Assembly (NCBI GenBank): GCA_913058255.1
Contig: CAJXQU010000003.1
Span: forward strand, 124,001 to 188,000
Reading direction: 5' to 3'
From: an uncultured Pseudomonadota bacterium
Lineage (GTDB): Bacteria > Pseudomonadota > Gammaproteobacteria > CAJXQU01
DNA length: 64,000 bases
Below the pieces are notes generated by a model. It saw nothing but the letters and a program-made list of their open reading frames with translations, was not told the origin of the DNA and made no database searches. Positions 40,429 to 50,142 of this stretch are shown piece by piece. The stretch's first letter is position 1. Every line of letters begins with the position of its first letter. The position numbers and the translations under genes were made by a program.

Positions 40429-41238
40429 TTAAAAGCGATGAGTATTTTCTCTTGCAAACGTCTTATTCGCTTCATAGCCCCGAAGAATACTCTGACCTAT
40501 TGACGTCATCGATAAGAAATCCAAGGTCGCTTGAACATAAGGCTCTACTGAACCTTCATAAAAAGACATGTAGTTTCGAAGTAAGTCCGCAGGTTGTTTA
40601 TAACCCGTTACTTCATTATAGCCCGATTCCTCGAATTCGAAGAAAACAGCAGGGAGCTTATTAAAGTATCGGGGATCACTTAACTGACCAACCAGATCGG
40701 CGCCACGGATCAAGCCTGGGAAATCATCTGTCATCTGATAACTTTCACCAGCGGGGATAGGAAAACGTGTTCGCTCAATACAGTCTTGAATAAAATCGAC
40801 ATCCATCCCAGGCAGGCCTGAAAATGCCTCTTTCGCATATCGCTTGCCTCGATCGATATGAACGGGCATCAGCAATGCACCACTGGCATTTTCACCTATA
40901 GTACCTGATGCATCTGAGATCAAAATTCCTGGAACGTAACCGATATCATGGCAGAGCAAAGACATTATGCAGTTCAACCAAATCTTTGGAGAGACCTGCT
41001 CATCAACCTTTAACTTACCGAGTAACAGAGCCTGCCCAACTAAAGTGACTTGAATTGTGTGTTCCACATTATGATAGAGCGTATTGCTGCTCGCTATAAT
41101 ACTGAGAACTTCTCGGGCATTTTCAGTGATCAGTTTTTCATACTCAGCTGGGGCATTATATGCTCCAAATGCAGACTGATAACCTTCAGCAAGGCGATCT
41201 ACAAATTCGTCAGTTAAAAGTTTAGTTATATCGAGCAT
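40429..41238 (-). CDS. HD-domain metal-dependent phosphohydrolase
   Basis: 269 residues with an HD core: YHNVEHTIQVTLV (H..H) then LLCHDIGYVPGI (HD) and an additional MPVHIDRGKRYAKE segment. Substrate unknown; similar cyanobacterial and proteobacterial proteins are annotated only as HD-domain proteins. No signal peptide or membrane helix. A 148-base untranslated stretch separates it from the nuclease-fold gene. Confidence 0.82.
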   Translation of the reverse strand: MLDITKLLTDEFVDRLAEGYQSAFGAYNAPAEYEKLITENAREVLSIIASSNTLYHNVEHTIQVTLVGQALLLGKLKVDEQVSPKIWLNCIMSLLCHDIGYVPGILISDASGTIGENASGALLMPVHIDRGKRYAKEAFSGLPGMDVDFIQDCIERTRFPIPAGESYQMTDDFPGLIRGADLVGQLSDPRYFNKLPAVFFEFEESGYNEVTGYKQPADLLRNYMSFYEGSVEPYVQATLDFLSMTSIGQSILRGYEANKTFARENTHRF

Positions 41239-41386
41239 TGTGTTTCAGTCTATATTTCCGTCAATAATCTCTGAAGGAGCACTTGATGATGCAAGAAGCT
41301 ACTATAAACTATATCATAACGTCAAAAATGTGATCTCATTCACGATTATCTCTGCAAAAAGCCAAAACCCCGACAACTTCTCAATA

Positions 41387-41773
41387 TTAAGGACACCAAC
41401 GGGTAGTTTCACCTTTAACATAAGGAACCCCATAACCGGTCTCTATCAGCCTATCGTGAAGTGATTCGCCCTTATGGTTTCTGACTGTTGCGTAGAACTT
41501 TCCACTTTCCTTTAGCTGTTGCACATCAGTTAATCGTGCTTGAACACCAATAAAGACGCGTGTCATTTCCGCAGCTTCTTTTGCCATCACTCTTTCCGCT
41601 TCACATTCTCCCGTCAGCGAAGGTGAGTCAACACCTAAAACACCTATCTCTATCAGCTTTTGTTCATTTGGCCAAACAGCAACATCAAACTTGATTGTTT
41701 CTGCATCAATAACTTCTCGAACATTTGCATTATAGGGCCCGTATAGAAGCGCCACCGCTATTACATACCACAT
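41387..41773 (-). CDS. Staphylococcal-nuclease-fold protein, catalytic residues degenerate
   Basis: 128 residues. A short hydrophobic N-terminus (MWYVIAVALLYG) may be a signal anchor. The OB-fold follows: VREVIDAETIKF (nuclease IDGDTVKL), GVLGVDSPS (RLLLVDTPE), GKFYATVRN (GRGLAYIY) and DRLIETGYGVPY. The two arginines and the glutamate needed for nuclease catalysis are Gly, Lys and Ser here, and one calcium aspartate is Glu, so it is probably non-catalytic. Fold assignment is from motif order only. It is divergent from the DUF937 gene. Confidence 0.68.
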   Translation of the reverse strand: MWYVIAVALLYGPYNANVREVIDAETIKFDVAVWPNEQKLIEIGVLGVDSPSLTGECEAERVMAKEAAEMTRVFIGVQARLTDVQQLKESGKFYATVRNHKGESLHDRLIETGYGVPYVKGETTRWCP

Positions 41774-41846
41774 TTTTTTAACTCGCTTTTTTTAATGTTA
41801 AGCTTATCCTTTGAGACTACCTCACAACGGAAAGAGAGACAATAAA

Positions 41847-42404
41847 ATGAACTTACTTGATATGGTTATGGGCGCACAAAAAAATAATAGTGCGTTGAGC
41901 CAAATTGCTAAAAACTTTGGCTTAGGAGAATCAGAAACTCAAAGCGTCGTTGAGCAGCTTCTACCAGCACTGGCACAAGGCGTAAAAAATAATGCCCATA
42001 AAGGGAATGGGTTAGATGACTTATTCGGTGCTTTATCTTCTGGCAACCATCAACAATATATCGATCAACCCGACCTACTTGGAAATTCTTCAACCACAAA
42101 AACGGGTAACTCTATCCTAGGTCATATTTTTGGCAACAAAGATGTTAGTCGTAATGTTGCTGCACATACCGCACAAAAAACGGGCGTATCATCGTCTATT
42201 ATCAAAAAGATGTTGCCTGTTATTGCCACCATGGCAATGGGGGCACTCAGCAAGAATGCTGGCAATCAGGGACTTCTAGGCTCATTGCTCTCTTCTGGGA
42301 ACAACAAACAAGCCGCGACAAGTTTGATCGGCTCGCTACTTGACTCTGATCATGATGGTTCTGTGGTTGATGACCTATTCAGCCTTGCTGTAAAACTGTT
42401 TTAA
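41847..42404 (+). CDS. DUF937 (YidB-like) protein
   Basis: 185 residues beginning MNLLDMVMGAQKNNS, with GAGAG upstream; the start at 41847 is used because the extension above has no initiation signal. Helical repeats rich in Gly and Leu (IKKMLPVIATMAMGALSKNAG, GLLGSLLSSG, LIGSLLDSDHDGSVVDDLFSLA) match DUF937, a domain of unknown function with an EF-hand-like DSDHDGSVVDD loop. Convergent with ubiA. Confidence 0.8.
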   Translation: MNLLDMVMGAQKNNSALSQIAKNFGLGESETQSVVEQLLPALAQGVKNNAHKGNGLDDLFGALSSGNHQQYIDQPDLLGNSSTTKTGNSILGHIFGNKDVSRNVAAHTAQKTGVSSSIIKKMLPVIATMAMGALSKNAGNQGLLGSLLSSGNNKQAATSLIGSLLDSDHDGSVVDDLFSLAVKLF

Positions 42405-42406
42405 GC

Positions 42407-43276
42407 TCAAAAATAACTCGCAATTATTCCAAACAGAATCACTAGGCCAATCCAGTGATTCTGTTTGAATGCTTGAAAGCACCGATCCTTGTCTCTATCA
42501 CGAATCATCACGCGATGCTGCATCATAATAACGGCACTGATCAAAAGAGCCACATGAAACGGCCAACCTAACCTCTCAGGGTTGACCATTGTTCCCGCAA
42601 TCAACATAACAAAAACCATCACAAACTGTAGAATACCGATGATCATTCGGTCATGCTCACCAAATAAAATTGCGCTCGACTTCACGCCAATTTTTATATC
42701 GTCTTCACGATCAACCATTGCATACATAGTGTCATAAATTACTGCCCAGATGATTGCGCCTAGCAGTAACACCCACGCAACAAGAGGAATCCTATTTTGT
42801 ATCGCAGCAAAAGCCATCGGGATAGCCCAACCAAACGCCACTCCAAGATATAGCTGTGGCAAATGCGTAAAACGTTTCATAAATGGGTATGAGACCGCTA
42901 ACAACAATCCAATAAAAGATAGTTTTATAGTGAAGCTATTCATCAATAAAACCAAACCAAACGAAGCCAGACACAAAACTGCAAATAAAATGATCGCTTC
43001 CTTGCTTGAAAGTCGGCCAGATACCAGTGGCCGATCAGCCGTTCTTTCGACATGAGCATCAATTTTTCGATCGGCAAAATCATTGATCACACAACCTGCC
43101 GAGCGCATAAGAAACACACCGGCGACAAAGACAAATAAGACTAATAGATCAGGCTTGCCTTCAGATGCAATCCAAATGGCCCACAAGGTTGGCCAAAGTA
43201 ATAGGTAGATTCCGATAGGCTTATCCAGCCGCATGAGTAAAGCATATTGAGTGAGTTTATCTTTCATAATATCCAC
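42407..43276 (-). CDS. ubiA: 4-Hydroxybenzoate polyprenyltransferase
   Basis: Prenylates 4-hydroxybenzoate in ubiquinone synthesis; inner-membrane enzyme with about nine helices. Both aspartate-rich motifs are present: NDFADRKID (first) and DTMYAMVDREDD (second), with TADRPLVSG between. 289 residues; the start may be the first or fourth Met. It lies immediately downstream of recG (two-base gap). ubiC is not adjacent. Confidence 0.94.
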   Translation of the reverse strand: MDIMKDKLTQYALLMRLDKPIGIYLLLWPTLWAIWIASEGKPDLLVLFVFVAGVFLMRSAGCVINDFADRKIDAHVERTADRPLVSGRLSSKEAIILFAVLCLASFGLVLLMNSFTIKLSFIGLLLAVSYPFMKRFTHLPQLYLGVAFGWAIPMAFAAIQNRIPLVAWVLLLGAIIWAVIYDTMYAMVDREDDIKIGVKSSAILFGEHDRMIIGILQFVMVFVMLIAGTMVNPERLGWPFHVALLISAVIMMQHRVMIRDRDKDRCFQAFKQNHWIGLVILFGIIASYF

Positions 43277-43278
43277 GT

Positions 43279-45363
43279 CTAGGTATCCGCATAATCGATC
43301 CCATGATTAATCCACCGTTGGATCAAAGGTTCGATAATGTCCGTATTTGTTTGCATAATCCGTATCGCCGCCTGCTCAACACCCGGCATCAAGCGTTTAT
43401 CACGCATAAGATCGGCTATCCGAAAACGCATTTCACCCGCTTGTCGCGTACCTAAAAATTCACCAGGACCACGGATCTCAAGATCTTTTTGCGAAATGAT
43501 AAAACCATCATTCGTTTCGCGCATGATTGCGAGCCGTGCCTTACCGTGTTTTGATAGGGGTGGATGATACATAAGTACGCAATCACTTTTTTCAGAACCA
43601 CGGCCGACTCGACCTCGCAATTGATGCAGTTGTGCAAGTCCAAGTCGCTCAGCATTTTCTATAATCATCAGGCTGGCATTCGGCACATCAACCCCCACTT
43701 CGATAACTGTTGTAGCAACGAGCAGATCAATTTTACCGCTGGAAAAGCCTTGCATGACAGCTGATTTTTCTTCTTTTTTCATGCGCCCATGAACCAGTCC
43801 AACAGTAACACTCGACAACATTTCTTGTAGTTGTAGGGCAGCCTCAGTTGCAGCCTGACATTGTAAAACCTCCGACTCATCGATCAAGGTACAGACCCAA
43901 TAGACTTGTCGCTTCGATTCACAGGCACTGGCAATTCTGTTAATCACATCTTCACGTCGGCTATCAGGAAGCACGACGGTTGTAACAGGCTGTCGCCCTG
44001 CCGGCAACTCATCAATCACTGATACATCCAGATCAGCATAAGCCGTCATTGCGAGCGTCCTTGGAATCGGGGTAGCTGTCATGATCAATTGATGAGCAGT
44101 TACACCATTCGCCTGACCTTTTTCTCGTAGAGCTAAACGTTGATGTACACCAAAGCGGTGTTGCTCATCAACAATACTTAACCCAAGCTTTTTGAACTCC
44201 ACTTGCTCTTGAAATAAGGCATGCGTGCCGATCACGACACATTGATCGGTCTCTGCAATGGCGACTAATGCGGCTCGCCTTTCTGCAACTTTCAGTTTGC
44301 CTGAGATCCAAACTATCGGAATTTTCAATGGTTCAAACCACTGACGAAAAGTTTCCAGATGTTGTTCCGCGAGTAATTCCGTAGGTGCCATAATCGCCAC
44401 TTGATAACCCGCTTCAATCGCTTGCAAAGCCGCTATCGCAGCGACTAATGTCTTACCCGATCCGACATCGCCTTGTACCAAACGAGACATAGGCTCTGCT
44501 TTAACTAGGTCTTGAAGAATTTCTTCACCTACCCTCTTCTGTGCATCTGTTGGCTCAAAAGGCAAAATAGATAATAATTTTTCCCTCAACTTTCCAGCCA
44601 CATTTAATGCCGGAGCGGCTTGCAGCTTGAATGCCTTACGCGTCAACTGCTTGCTCAACTGATGTGCAAGTAGTTCTTCAAATGCTAATCGCTGCTGAGC
44701 GGGGTGAACTCCCTCGATCAATTGCTCTGTTGCGGCGTCAGGAGGTGGTCTGTGAACAAAAAGGATCGCTTCTGCAAGAGACCAGTTATTTGGATCATTT
44801 CGATCGACACCGACTAAATAATCTTCGAGTAAAGCATCATTCAATAAGGCTAATGCTTGATCTGTTAACTTACGCAGGCTGATCTGATGTAAACCTTCCG
44901 TGGTGGGATAAACCGGCGTTAAGGCATCTTCCATTTGTAGCGCATCTTCGCCTTCAGCAACAACTCTATATTCAGGATGCACCATTTCAAGTGTTGTCGC
45001 ACCACTACGGATCTCGCCGAAACAGATGATATGCAAACCTTTCTGTAGATTTTTTTGTTGTGCTCCAGAGAAATGAAAAAAACGTAAAGTTATAGCACCC
45101 GTGCCATCGCTGATCCGGCAGAGTAATGATCGGCGTCGCCCAAACTTTACCTGTGATAATTCGATTTCACCCTGCACGACAACTTGCGTGCCGTGCAAAG
45201 TAGCCCCAATAGGAGTGACGCGGGTACGGTCTTGATAGCGTAATGGCAAATGGAAAAGAAGATCTTGTACGTCTTTTACACCTATTTTTTCCAATTTTTC
45301 AGCAACACGTGGGCCAACACCTTTTAAGTTTGTGATGGGATTGCTGGGCTCAACATCGCTCAT
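43279..45363 (-). CDS. recG: ATP-dependent DNA helicase RecG
   Basis: Branch-migrating helicase that processes stalled forks and R-loops. 694 residues: an N-terminal wedge (OB) domain (KLEKIGVKDVQDLLFHLPLRYQDRTR), Walker A GDVGSGKT, DEQH box, motif III MTATPIPRT, and RGRVGRGSEKSDCVL and the TRQAGEM-containing C-terminus. All helicase motifs look intact. It is between ridA and ubiA. Confidence 0.95.
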   Translation of the reverse strand: MSDVEPSNPITNLKGVGPRVAEKLEKIGVKDVQDLLFHLPLRYQDRTRVTPIGATLHGTQVVVQGEIELSQVKFGRRRSLLCRISDGTGAITLRFFHFSGAQQKNLQKGLHIICFGEIRSGATTLEMVHPEYRVVAEGEDALQMEDALTPVYPTTEGLHQISLRKLTDQALALLNDALLEDYLVGVDRNDPNNWSLAEAILFVHRPPPDAATEQLIEGVHPAQQRLAFEELLAHQLSKQLTRKAFKLQAAPALNVAGKLREKLLSILPFEPTDAQKRVGEEILQDLVKAEPMSRLVQGDVGSGKTLVAAIAALQAIEAGYQVAIMAPTELLAEQHLETFRQWFEPLKIPIVWISGKLKVAERRAALVAIAETDQCVVIGTHALFQEQVEFKKLGLSIVDEQHRFGVHQRLALREKGQANGVTAHQLIMTATPIPRTLAMTAYADLDVSVIDELPAGRQPVTTVVLPDSRREDVINRIASACESKRQVYWVCTLIDESEVLQCQAATEAALQLQEMLSSVTVGLVHGRMKKEEKSAVMQGFSSGKIDLLVATTVIEVGVDVPNASLMIIENAERLGLAQLHQLRGRVGRGSEKSDCVLMYHPPLSKHGKARLAIMRETNDGFIISQKDLEIRGPGEFLGTRQAGEMRFRIADLMRDKRLMPGVEQAAIRIMQTNTDIIEPLIQRWINHGIDYADT

Positions 45364-45397
45364 TAGAAGCAGGCGTTATTACTAATAAAAGTAATAC

Positions 45398-45796
45398 TTA
45401 ATCTTGCTCGTTTTCATCAAGCTCCATAATCGCATCCATTTCGACCTGTGCATTTTTGGGCAGCTGGGCAACTCCTACCGCTGCGCGAGCAGGATAAGGC
45501 TGAGTAAAATATTCGGCCATCACCTCGTTCACTAACGGAAAATGACTGAGATCTGTTAGAAAAATATTCAACTTAGCAATCTCAGCCATCGATCCACCAG
45601 CAGCCTTTACGACCGCTTGCAGGTTTTCAAATACACGAACTATCTGCGCGCGCATATCACCTTCGACCATTTCCATAGATTCAGGAACAAGCGGGATCTG
45701 ACCTGATAAATAAACAGTACTGCCGACTTGTACCGCTTGAGAGTATGTTCCTATCGCTTGCGGAGCATTTTCTGTACTGATAATTTTTCTAACCAT
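45398..45796 (-). CDS. ridA: RidA-family reactive enamine/imine deaminase
   Basis: Hydrolyses toxic 2-aminoacrylate-type enamines released by PLP enzymes. 132 residues; the essential arginine lies in [22 protein letters not shown] and the [19 protein letters not shown] segment is conserved. In many gammaproteobacteria it lies between spoT and recG; here recG follows and spoT is absent from the window. Confidence 0.92.
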   Translation of the reverse strand: MVRKIISTENAPQAIGTYSQAVQVGSTVYLSGQIPLVPESMEMVEGDMRAQIVRVFENLQAVVKAAGGSMAEIAKLNIFLTDLSHFPLVNEVMAEYFTQPYPARAAVGVAQLPKNAQVEMDAIMELDENEQD

Positions 45797-45820
45797 TTTC
45801 TCTAATTCCTTAAAATTGTT

Positions 45821-46174
45821 TTAGCCTGTGTAGACACAGCCTGATGTGCAGGTTTCTTTAACGATAACTTTAGACAGAAGCGCTAGCTCTGGTTTTAGAT
45901 GATCCCAAATCCATTTTGCTAGGTTCTCACTGGTGGGATTTTCCAAGCCTTCAATATCGTTCAAATAGTGATGATCAAGCCGTTCAAAAATAGGTTTGTA
46001 CGCGGCCTTAATTTCTGCAAAATCCATGATCCAACCTGTCGCAGGATTCACTTCGCCTTCAATACAAATACGGATATGAAATGAATGACCATGCAAACGT
46101 GAACACTTATGGTTTTCCGGCAAATTAGGTAATCGATGAGCTGACTCTATGCTAAATTCTTTATAGATTTCCAT
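45821..46174 (-). CDS. queD: 6-Carboxytetrahydropterin synthase
   Basis: Queuosine pathway enzyme, second step after GTP cyclohydrolase (preQ0 synthesis), zinc-dependent. 117 residues. Zinc histidines occur in [24 protein letters not shown], the nucleophilic Cys is in the same segment, and [12 protein letters not shown] and the C-terminal [11 protein letters not shown] contribute to the active site. No other queuosine genes flank it. Confidence 0.9.
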   Translation of the reverse strand: MEIYKEFSIESAHRLPNLPENHKCSRLHGHSFHIRICIEGEVNPATGWIMDFAEIKAAYKPIFERLDHHYLNDIEGLENPTSENLAKWIWDHLKPELALLSKVIVKETCTSGCVYTG

Positions 46175-46179
46175 CGGGT

Positions 46180-47040
46180 TTATGTAGCCTCTGTTCCGGT
46201 AAATGTATCTTTAAATGCCTGATATAGTTCTGTTGATTTATTCCACAAGGTACCAAGTTCTCCTGTCCCAACTGGCTTTCCATCCAACTCAGTCACCGGT
46301 ACAATTTCTTTGGTCGAACTGGTCAGCCAAATCTCATCGGCAGCATGTAACTCGGCTTCGCTTATTTCAACCTCTTCACAGGACAATGCATTCTTACTGA
46401 GCAGTTCAAGCACTAAGTCACGCGTCACACCGGGTAAAATTTTTGATCCTTTCGGTGGCGTTTTAATCACGCCATTTTTGATCACAAAAACATTACTCGC
46501 CGCACCTTCCGTAATAAAACCATCTCTGATCAAAATTGCTTCATAGGCACCCTGTTCACGAGCCTGTTGTCGTAATAAAACATTCGGTAATAAAGAAATC
46601 GCCTTAATATCACAACTATTCCAACGCGGATCTTGTAAGGTGATCGCACTCACTGCATGCGCCGTTTGCGTCTCGGACAAACCATTACTCATGATGAAAA
46701 CAGTTGGCTCCGCATCATCGGGGAAAACATGATCTCGATGTGCAACACCCCGCGTGATCTGTAAATAAATAGCCTGATGGCCTAAACCATTTTTCTTGAT
46801 CGTATCGTTAACCAAGTTAGTCCAATCACTCTGTGTCAAAGGGTTTCTAATATGAGTGGCTTTTAGACTGTTGAGCAAACGTTGTAGATGTTCATCCAAT
46901 CGAAAGGCATGGCCATTAAATACAGGGATGACTTCATAGATGCCGTCACCAAAAATAAAACCACGATCAAGCACGGGAACCTTTGCCTCTTCTAAAGGTA
47001 AAAACTCACCGTTTAAAAAACAAATCGATTGCCCCGTCAT
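46180..47040 (-). CDS. dat: D-amino acid aminotransferase (D-alanine transaminase)
   Basis: PLP fold-type IV transaminase, 286 residues, making D-glutamate/D-alanine. [12 protein letters not shown], the catalytic Lys in [18 protein letters not shown], and the phosphate-binding [13 protein letters not shown] are visible. It follows dacA by one base, as in many gammaproteobacteria where dacA-dat(-ybeD-lipB-lipA) forms a unit; lipB and ybeD are missing here. Confidence 0.9.
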   Translation of the reverse strand: MTGQSICFLNGEFLPLEEAKVPVLDRGFIFGDGIYEVIPVFNGHAFRLDEHLQRLLNSLKATHIRNPLTQSDWTNLVNDTIKKNGLGHQAIYLQITRGVAHRDHVFPDDAEPTVFIMSNGLSETQTAHAVSAITLQDPRWNSCDIKAISLLPNVLLRQQAREQGAYEAILIRDGFITEGAASNVFVIKNGVIKTPPKGSKILPGVTRDLVLELLSKNALSCEEVEISEAELHAADEIWLTSSTKEIVPVTELDGKPVGTGELGTLWNKSTELYQAFKDTFTGTEAT

Positions 47041-47041
47041 T

Positions 47042-48172
47042 TTATTTCAACATCAACTTTACTTTATCGGTCATACGTTTGAAAAAACCGGCTTCTTCAA
47101 CTCCCTCTAAAGCAACTAGTGGGACGCTAACGATCTCTTCTTCATTTAAGATCACTTTCAATGTGCCGTAAATCTCGCCCGCTGTGATAGGCGCCATTAA
47201 CGAGCTCTCGATATCCATCGTTGCATTTAGATGTTCATATTGACGTCGAGGAATGACAACATTGAGATCTTCTTCAATACCTAACTTCACGGTATCATCA
47301 ATCCCCATCCATACTTTTGCTTCAGTCAGTGGCTTATTAGCTTCTTTCAGTTTATGTGATTCAAAGAAACGGAAGCCATAATTTAATAAAGACTGACTCG
47401 CATCAATTCGAGAATTTTTTGTTGCCGAACCTAATACAATAGAAATCAAACGAGAACCTTTACGCACGCCTGAAGAAACCAGACAGTAACCCGCAGATTC
47501 CGTATGGCCTGTTTTTACGCCATCGATGCTTTCATCGCGCCATAACAAACTATTTCTGTTCGGCTGTGTAATTCCACCGTAGGTATATTCTTTCGTTTTA
47601 TAACGTGCGTAAATATCAGGAAACTCTGTGATCATCGCACGGGTTAACTTATATAAATCTTCAGCTGTTGTGTAATGATCTGAGTTTGGCCAACCTGTAG
47701 CATTAATGTAATTGGTTCCCGTCATACCCAACTCTTGTGCTCGTAAATTCATCAAGGAAGCGAAGGTTCCTTCTGTTCCAGAAATATGCTCTGCTAACGC
47801 GATACTGGCATCATTACCAGATTGAACCACAATACCCATCAACAGCTTATCGACAGACACTCTATGTTTAACTTCTAAGAACATTTTAGAGCCTTTCATT
47901 CTCCAAGCTTTTTCACTCACGAGCACTTCGTCTTCGAGTTTAATATTCTTATCTCGCAACTCATGTGCCGCGACATAAACCGTCATGATCTTAGTCAAGC
48001 TTGCTGGCTCAATACGAGCATCCGAGTTTTTTTCGGCCAATACTTTTCCTGTTAATACATCAACGAGGATATAGGCCTTGGCATTTACATCAGGTGCTGC
48101 AGGAACGGGTAAAACAACAGCCTGTGCGAATGACTGTAAGCAAAGTAAAATGACAAACGTAATTTTTTTCAT
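47042..48172 (-). CDS. dacA: D-alanyl-D-alanine carboxypeptidase (PBP5/6 type)
   Basis: Trims the terminal D-Ala of peptidoglycan stem peptides; periplasmic, anchored by a C-terminal amphipathic helix (GFFKRMTDKVKLMLK). SLTK nucleophile motif, SGND (SxN) and VKTGHTESAGYC (KTG) are all intact. The start at 48172 (MKKITFVILLCLQSFAQA, a signal peptide) avoids overlap with rlpA; in-frame Met codons exist further upstream. About 376 residues. Confidence 0.93.
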   Translation of the reverse strand: MKKITFVILLCLQSFAQAVVLPVPAAPDVNAKAYILVDVLTGKVLAEKNSDARIEPASLTKIMTVYVAAHELRDKNIKLEDEVLVSEKAWRMKGSKMFLEVKHRVSVDKLLMGIVVQSGNDASIALAEHISGTEGTFASLMNLRAQELGMTGTNYINATGWPNSDHYTTAEDLYKLTRAMITEFPDIYARYKTKEYTYGGITQPNRNSLLWRDESIDGVKTGHTESAGYCLVSSGVRKGSRLISIVLGSATKNSRIDASQSLLNYGFRFFESHKLKEANKPLTEAKVWMGIDDTVKLGIEEDLNVVIPRRQYEHLNATMDIESSLMAPITAGEIYGTLKVILNEEEIVSVPLVALEGVEEAGFFKRMTDKVKLMLK

Positions 48173-48206
48173 TGAAGAGATCTTATTTATTTTCATCCGA
48201 GGCATT

Positions 48207-49130
48207 TTACTGGAAAAGAACGTGATGATCATAGTGCCCTGCTGCATTTAAATCTGCACTAACACGATCGGCGGCTTCCGTATTGTTCATAGGCCCAATT
48301 CTGACCTTATATAAAATTTTATTTTGTACCTGCTGGCTTGCAATTGAAACAGGCCGGTTGACGACTTGTTCAATACGCCTCTTAAAGTTTTGTGCATTGA
48401 TTAGGTCCGAAAATGCGCCTAGCTGAACATACATTCGTTTCGGCATGATCGCTTGCGACCGTTTCGCCGGAATCGTTTGTTGTTTGGAATAGTTTGGAGA
48501 ACTGGGCCTTACTTGCACAGGCCTGCTGCGTTGAGGATCGGAGATTATCTTACGAATCGGTTTCTGCACCGGTTTAGGCTTGTATCTAACGCGATGAGCT
48601 TGAGGATTTGCTGGATCGATCACTCGAATTTCAACTCGCCCAGTTCCTGATTGAACAATCCCCAGTTTCTTCGCCGCAACATAAGACAAATCGATAATAC
48701 GTCCTTCATGAAACGGGCCACGGTCATTCACACGAACAATAACTGAACGGCCATTCTGTAAGTTCGTCACTTCCACATAACAAGGGATTGGCAACGTTTT
48801 ATGTGCGGCCGTCATCTTGTACATATCATAAACTTCTTGGCTGGAAGTTTTCTTGCCATGAAAGTTAGGGCCATACCAAGAGGCAATGCCCGTCTCGACA
48901 AAGCCTTTTGATGACGCTAATAGATAATATCTTTTTCCAAACACCTCATAGTCGCGAGGATTCCCATAACGACTCCTACGTTCATTGCGTGGAACAGCAT
49001 TCGGGATTTTAGAAACATCAATACTGACATCAGATTGTCGCTTAGGTAAATGAAGCCCCCCGCCTCCACAACCAACCAGAAAACTACTAATAAGTACTGT
49101 GAATGCGAGCTTGCAAGAAAGTTTCAACAT
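48207..49130 (-). CDS. rlpA: Septal-ring lytic transglycosylase RlpA
   Basis: Lipoprotein (LVGCGGGG lipobox) with a double-psi beta-barrel RlpA domain (GIASWYGPNFHGKKTSSQE, VRVNDRGPFHEGRIIDLSYVAAKKLG) and, after a proline-rich linker, a C-terminal SPOR domain (RMYVQLGAFSDLINAQNFKRRIEQ). The catalytic Asp in NDRGP and the His of HGKKTS are intact. It lies between mltB and dacA. Confidence 0.92.
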   Translation of the reverse strand: MLKLSCKLAFTVLISSFLVGCGGGGLHLPKRQSDVSIDVSKIPNAVPRNERRSRYGNPRDYEVFGKRYYLLASSKGFVETGIASWYGPNFHGKKTSSQEVYDMYKMTAAHKTLPIPCYVEVTNLQNGRSVIVRVNDRGPFHEGRIIDLSYVAAKKLGIVQSGTGRVEIRVIDPANPQAHRVRYKPKPVQKPIRKIISDPQRSRPVQVRPSSPNYSKQQTIPAKRSQAIMPKRMYVQLGAFSDLINAQNFKRRIEQVVNRPVSIASQQVQNKILYKVRIGPMNNTEAADRVSADLNAAGHYDHHVLFQ

Positions 49131-49131
49131 T

Positions 49132-50127
49132 TTAGTTAATCAATGCTTCCCTAACATAAGCTTCTTTGATCGCTTCTGATAATTGATAAACCGCCATGCC
49201 ATAAAGAGGACTATGGTTATAACGAGTTATGGTGTAAAAATTTTGGAACAACACCCAATGGTCAACACTTTCTTTCTGTTTATACGCAAATAAACTACTG
49301 ACAGGGTTTCCTTCCATTTTTCTTTTAACCTGCACACCCGAAGCCGTCAGTTCTGATAGTGGTATCGTTGGCTTAAGTCCTTTTCCTAGGTGCGCATCTA
49401 ATGATGTACCCTTTTTAATCCAAGCTGCCGTTGCAACTGGCTCACCTGCTTGCCAACCATGCTTTATAAAATAGTTCGCAATACTACCAAAGATATCGGG
49501 TTTGTGATCCCAAATATTGATCGTGCCATCTTTGTCAAAATCGACTGCATAATGTTGGAAACTACTCGGCATAAATTGAGGCATCCCCATCGCACCAGCA
49601 TATGACCCCATTCGGGTTAGCGGATCCATATTTAACTCTCGGGTAAATAACAAAAACTGTTTCAACTCATTTCGAAAGAATTTTGATCGTTTAGGATAAT
49701 TGAACGCTAATGTCGCCAATGAATCGATAACCCGGTATTTTCCTGACTGTTTTCCGTAGTATGTCTCGACACCAATAATCGCAACGATCATTTCTCGGGC
49801 GACGCCATACTCCTCTTCAACCGCTAATAAGAGTTCTCGATTATCTTGCCAGAACGCCACACCTTTTTTTATCCGTTCTGAGGTAAGAAATATTTTTCGA
49901 TACTCATGCCACTCTTTTGATTTTTCAGCCGGGCGGGAGATTGCTTCCAGCACATAATCTAAAAGTTTTACTTTTGTAAAGAGTTCTTCCAGTGCTTGTT
50001 TTTCAAACTGATGTTCATCAACCATTTCCTGAATAAATTTATCTTTCTCTGTTTTATCAAAACTCCCAGCATTAACCATGGGGGTTAGAACAAACAGAAA
50101 AAATGTTATGAGTATTTTTTGAATCAT
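49132..50127 (-). CDS. mltB: Membrane-bound lytic murein transglycosylase B
   Basis: Periplasmic SLT-type transglycosylase making 1,6-anhydromuropeptides. A signal peptide (LITFFLFVLTPMVNA) is visible, though no lipobox; the catalytic Glu lies in GVETYYGKQSGKYRVIDSLATLAFNYP and the family segment GAMGMPQFMPSSFQHYAVDFDKDG follows. 331 residues. Between rodA and rlpA in the elongasome cluster. Confidence 0.92.
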   Translation of the reverse strand: MIQKILITFFLFVLTPMVNAGSFDKTEKDKFIQEMVDEHQFEKQALEELFTKVKLLDYVLEAISRPAEKSKEWHEYRKIFLTSERIKKGVAFWQDNRELLLAVEEEYGVAREMIVAIIGVETYYGKQSGKYRVIDSLATLAFNYPKRSKFFRNELKQFLLFTRELNMDPLTRMGSYAGAMGMPQFMPSSFQHYAVDFDKDGTINIWDHKPDIFGSIANYFIKHGWQAGEPVATAAWIKKGTSLDAHLGKGLKPTIPLSELTASGVQVKRKMEGNPVSSLFAYKQKESVDHWVLFQNFYTITRYNHSPLYGMAVYQLSEAIKEAYVREALIN

Positions 50128-50142
50128 TTTGATAATCCTTAA

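Noticed and set aside
41273-41332. 15-codon ORF with GAAGGAG and ATGATG on the plus strand between the HD-domain gene and the nuclease-fold gene
   Set aside because: Very short, not upstream of any plus-strand gene, and no conserved feature. Probably chance.
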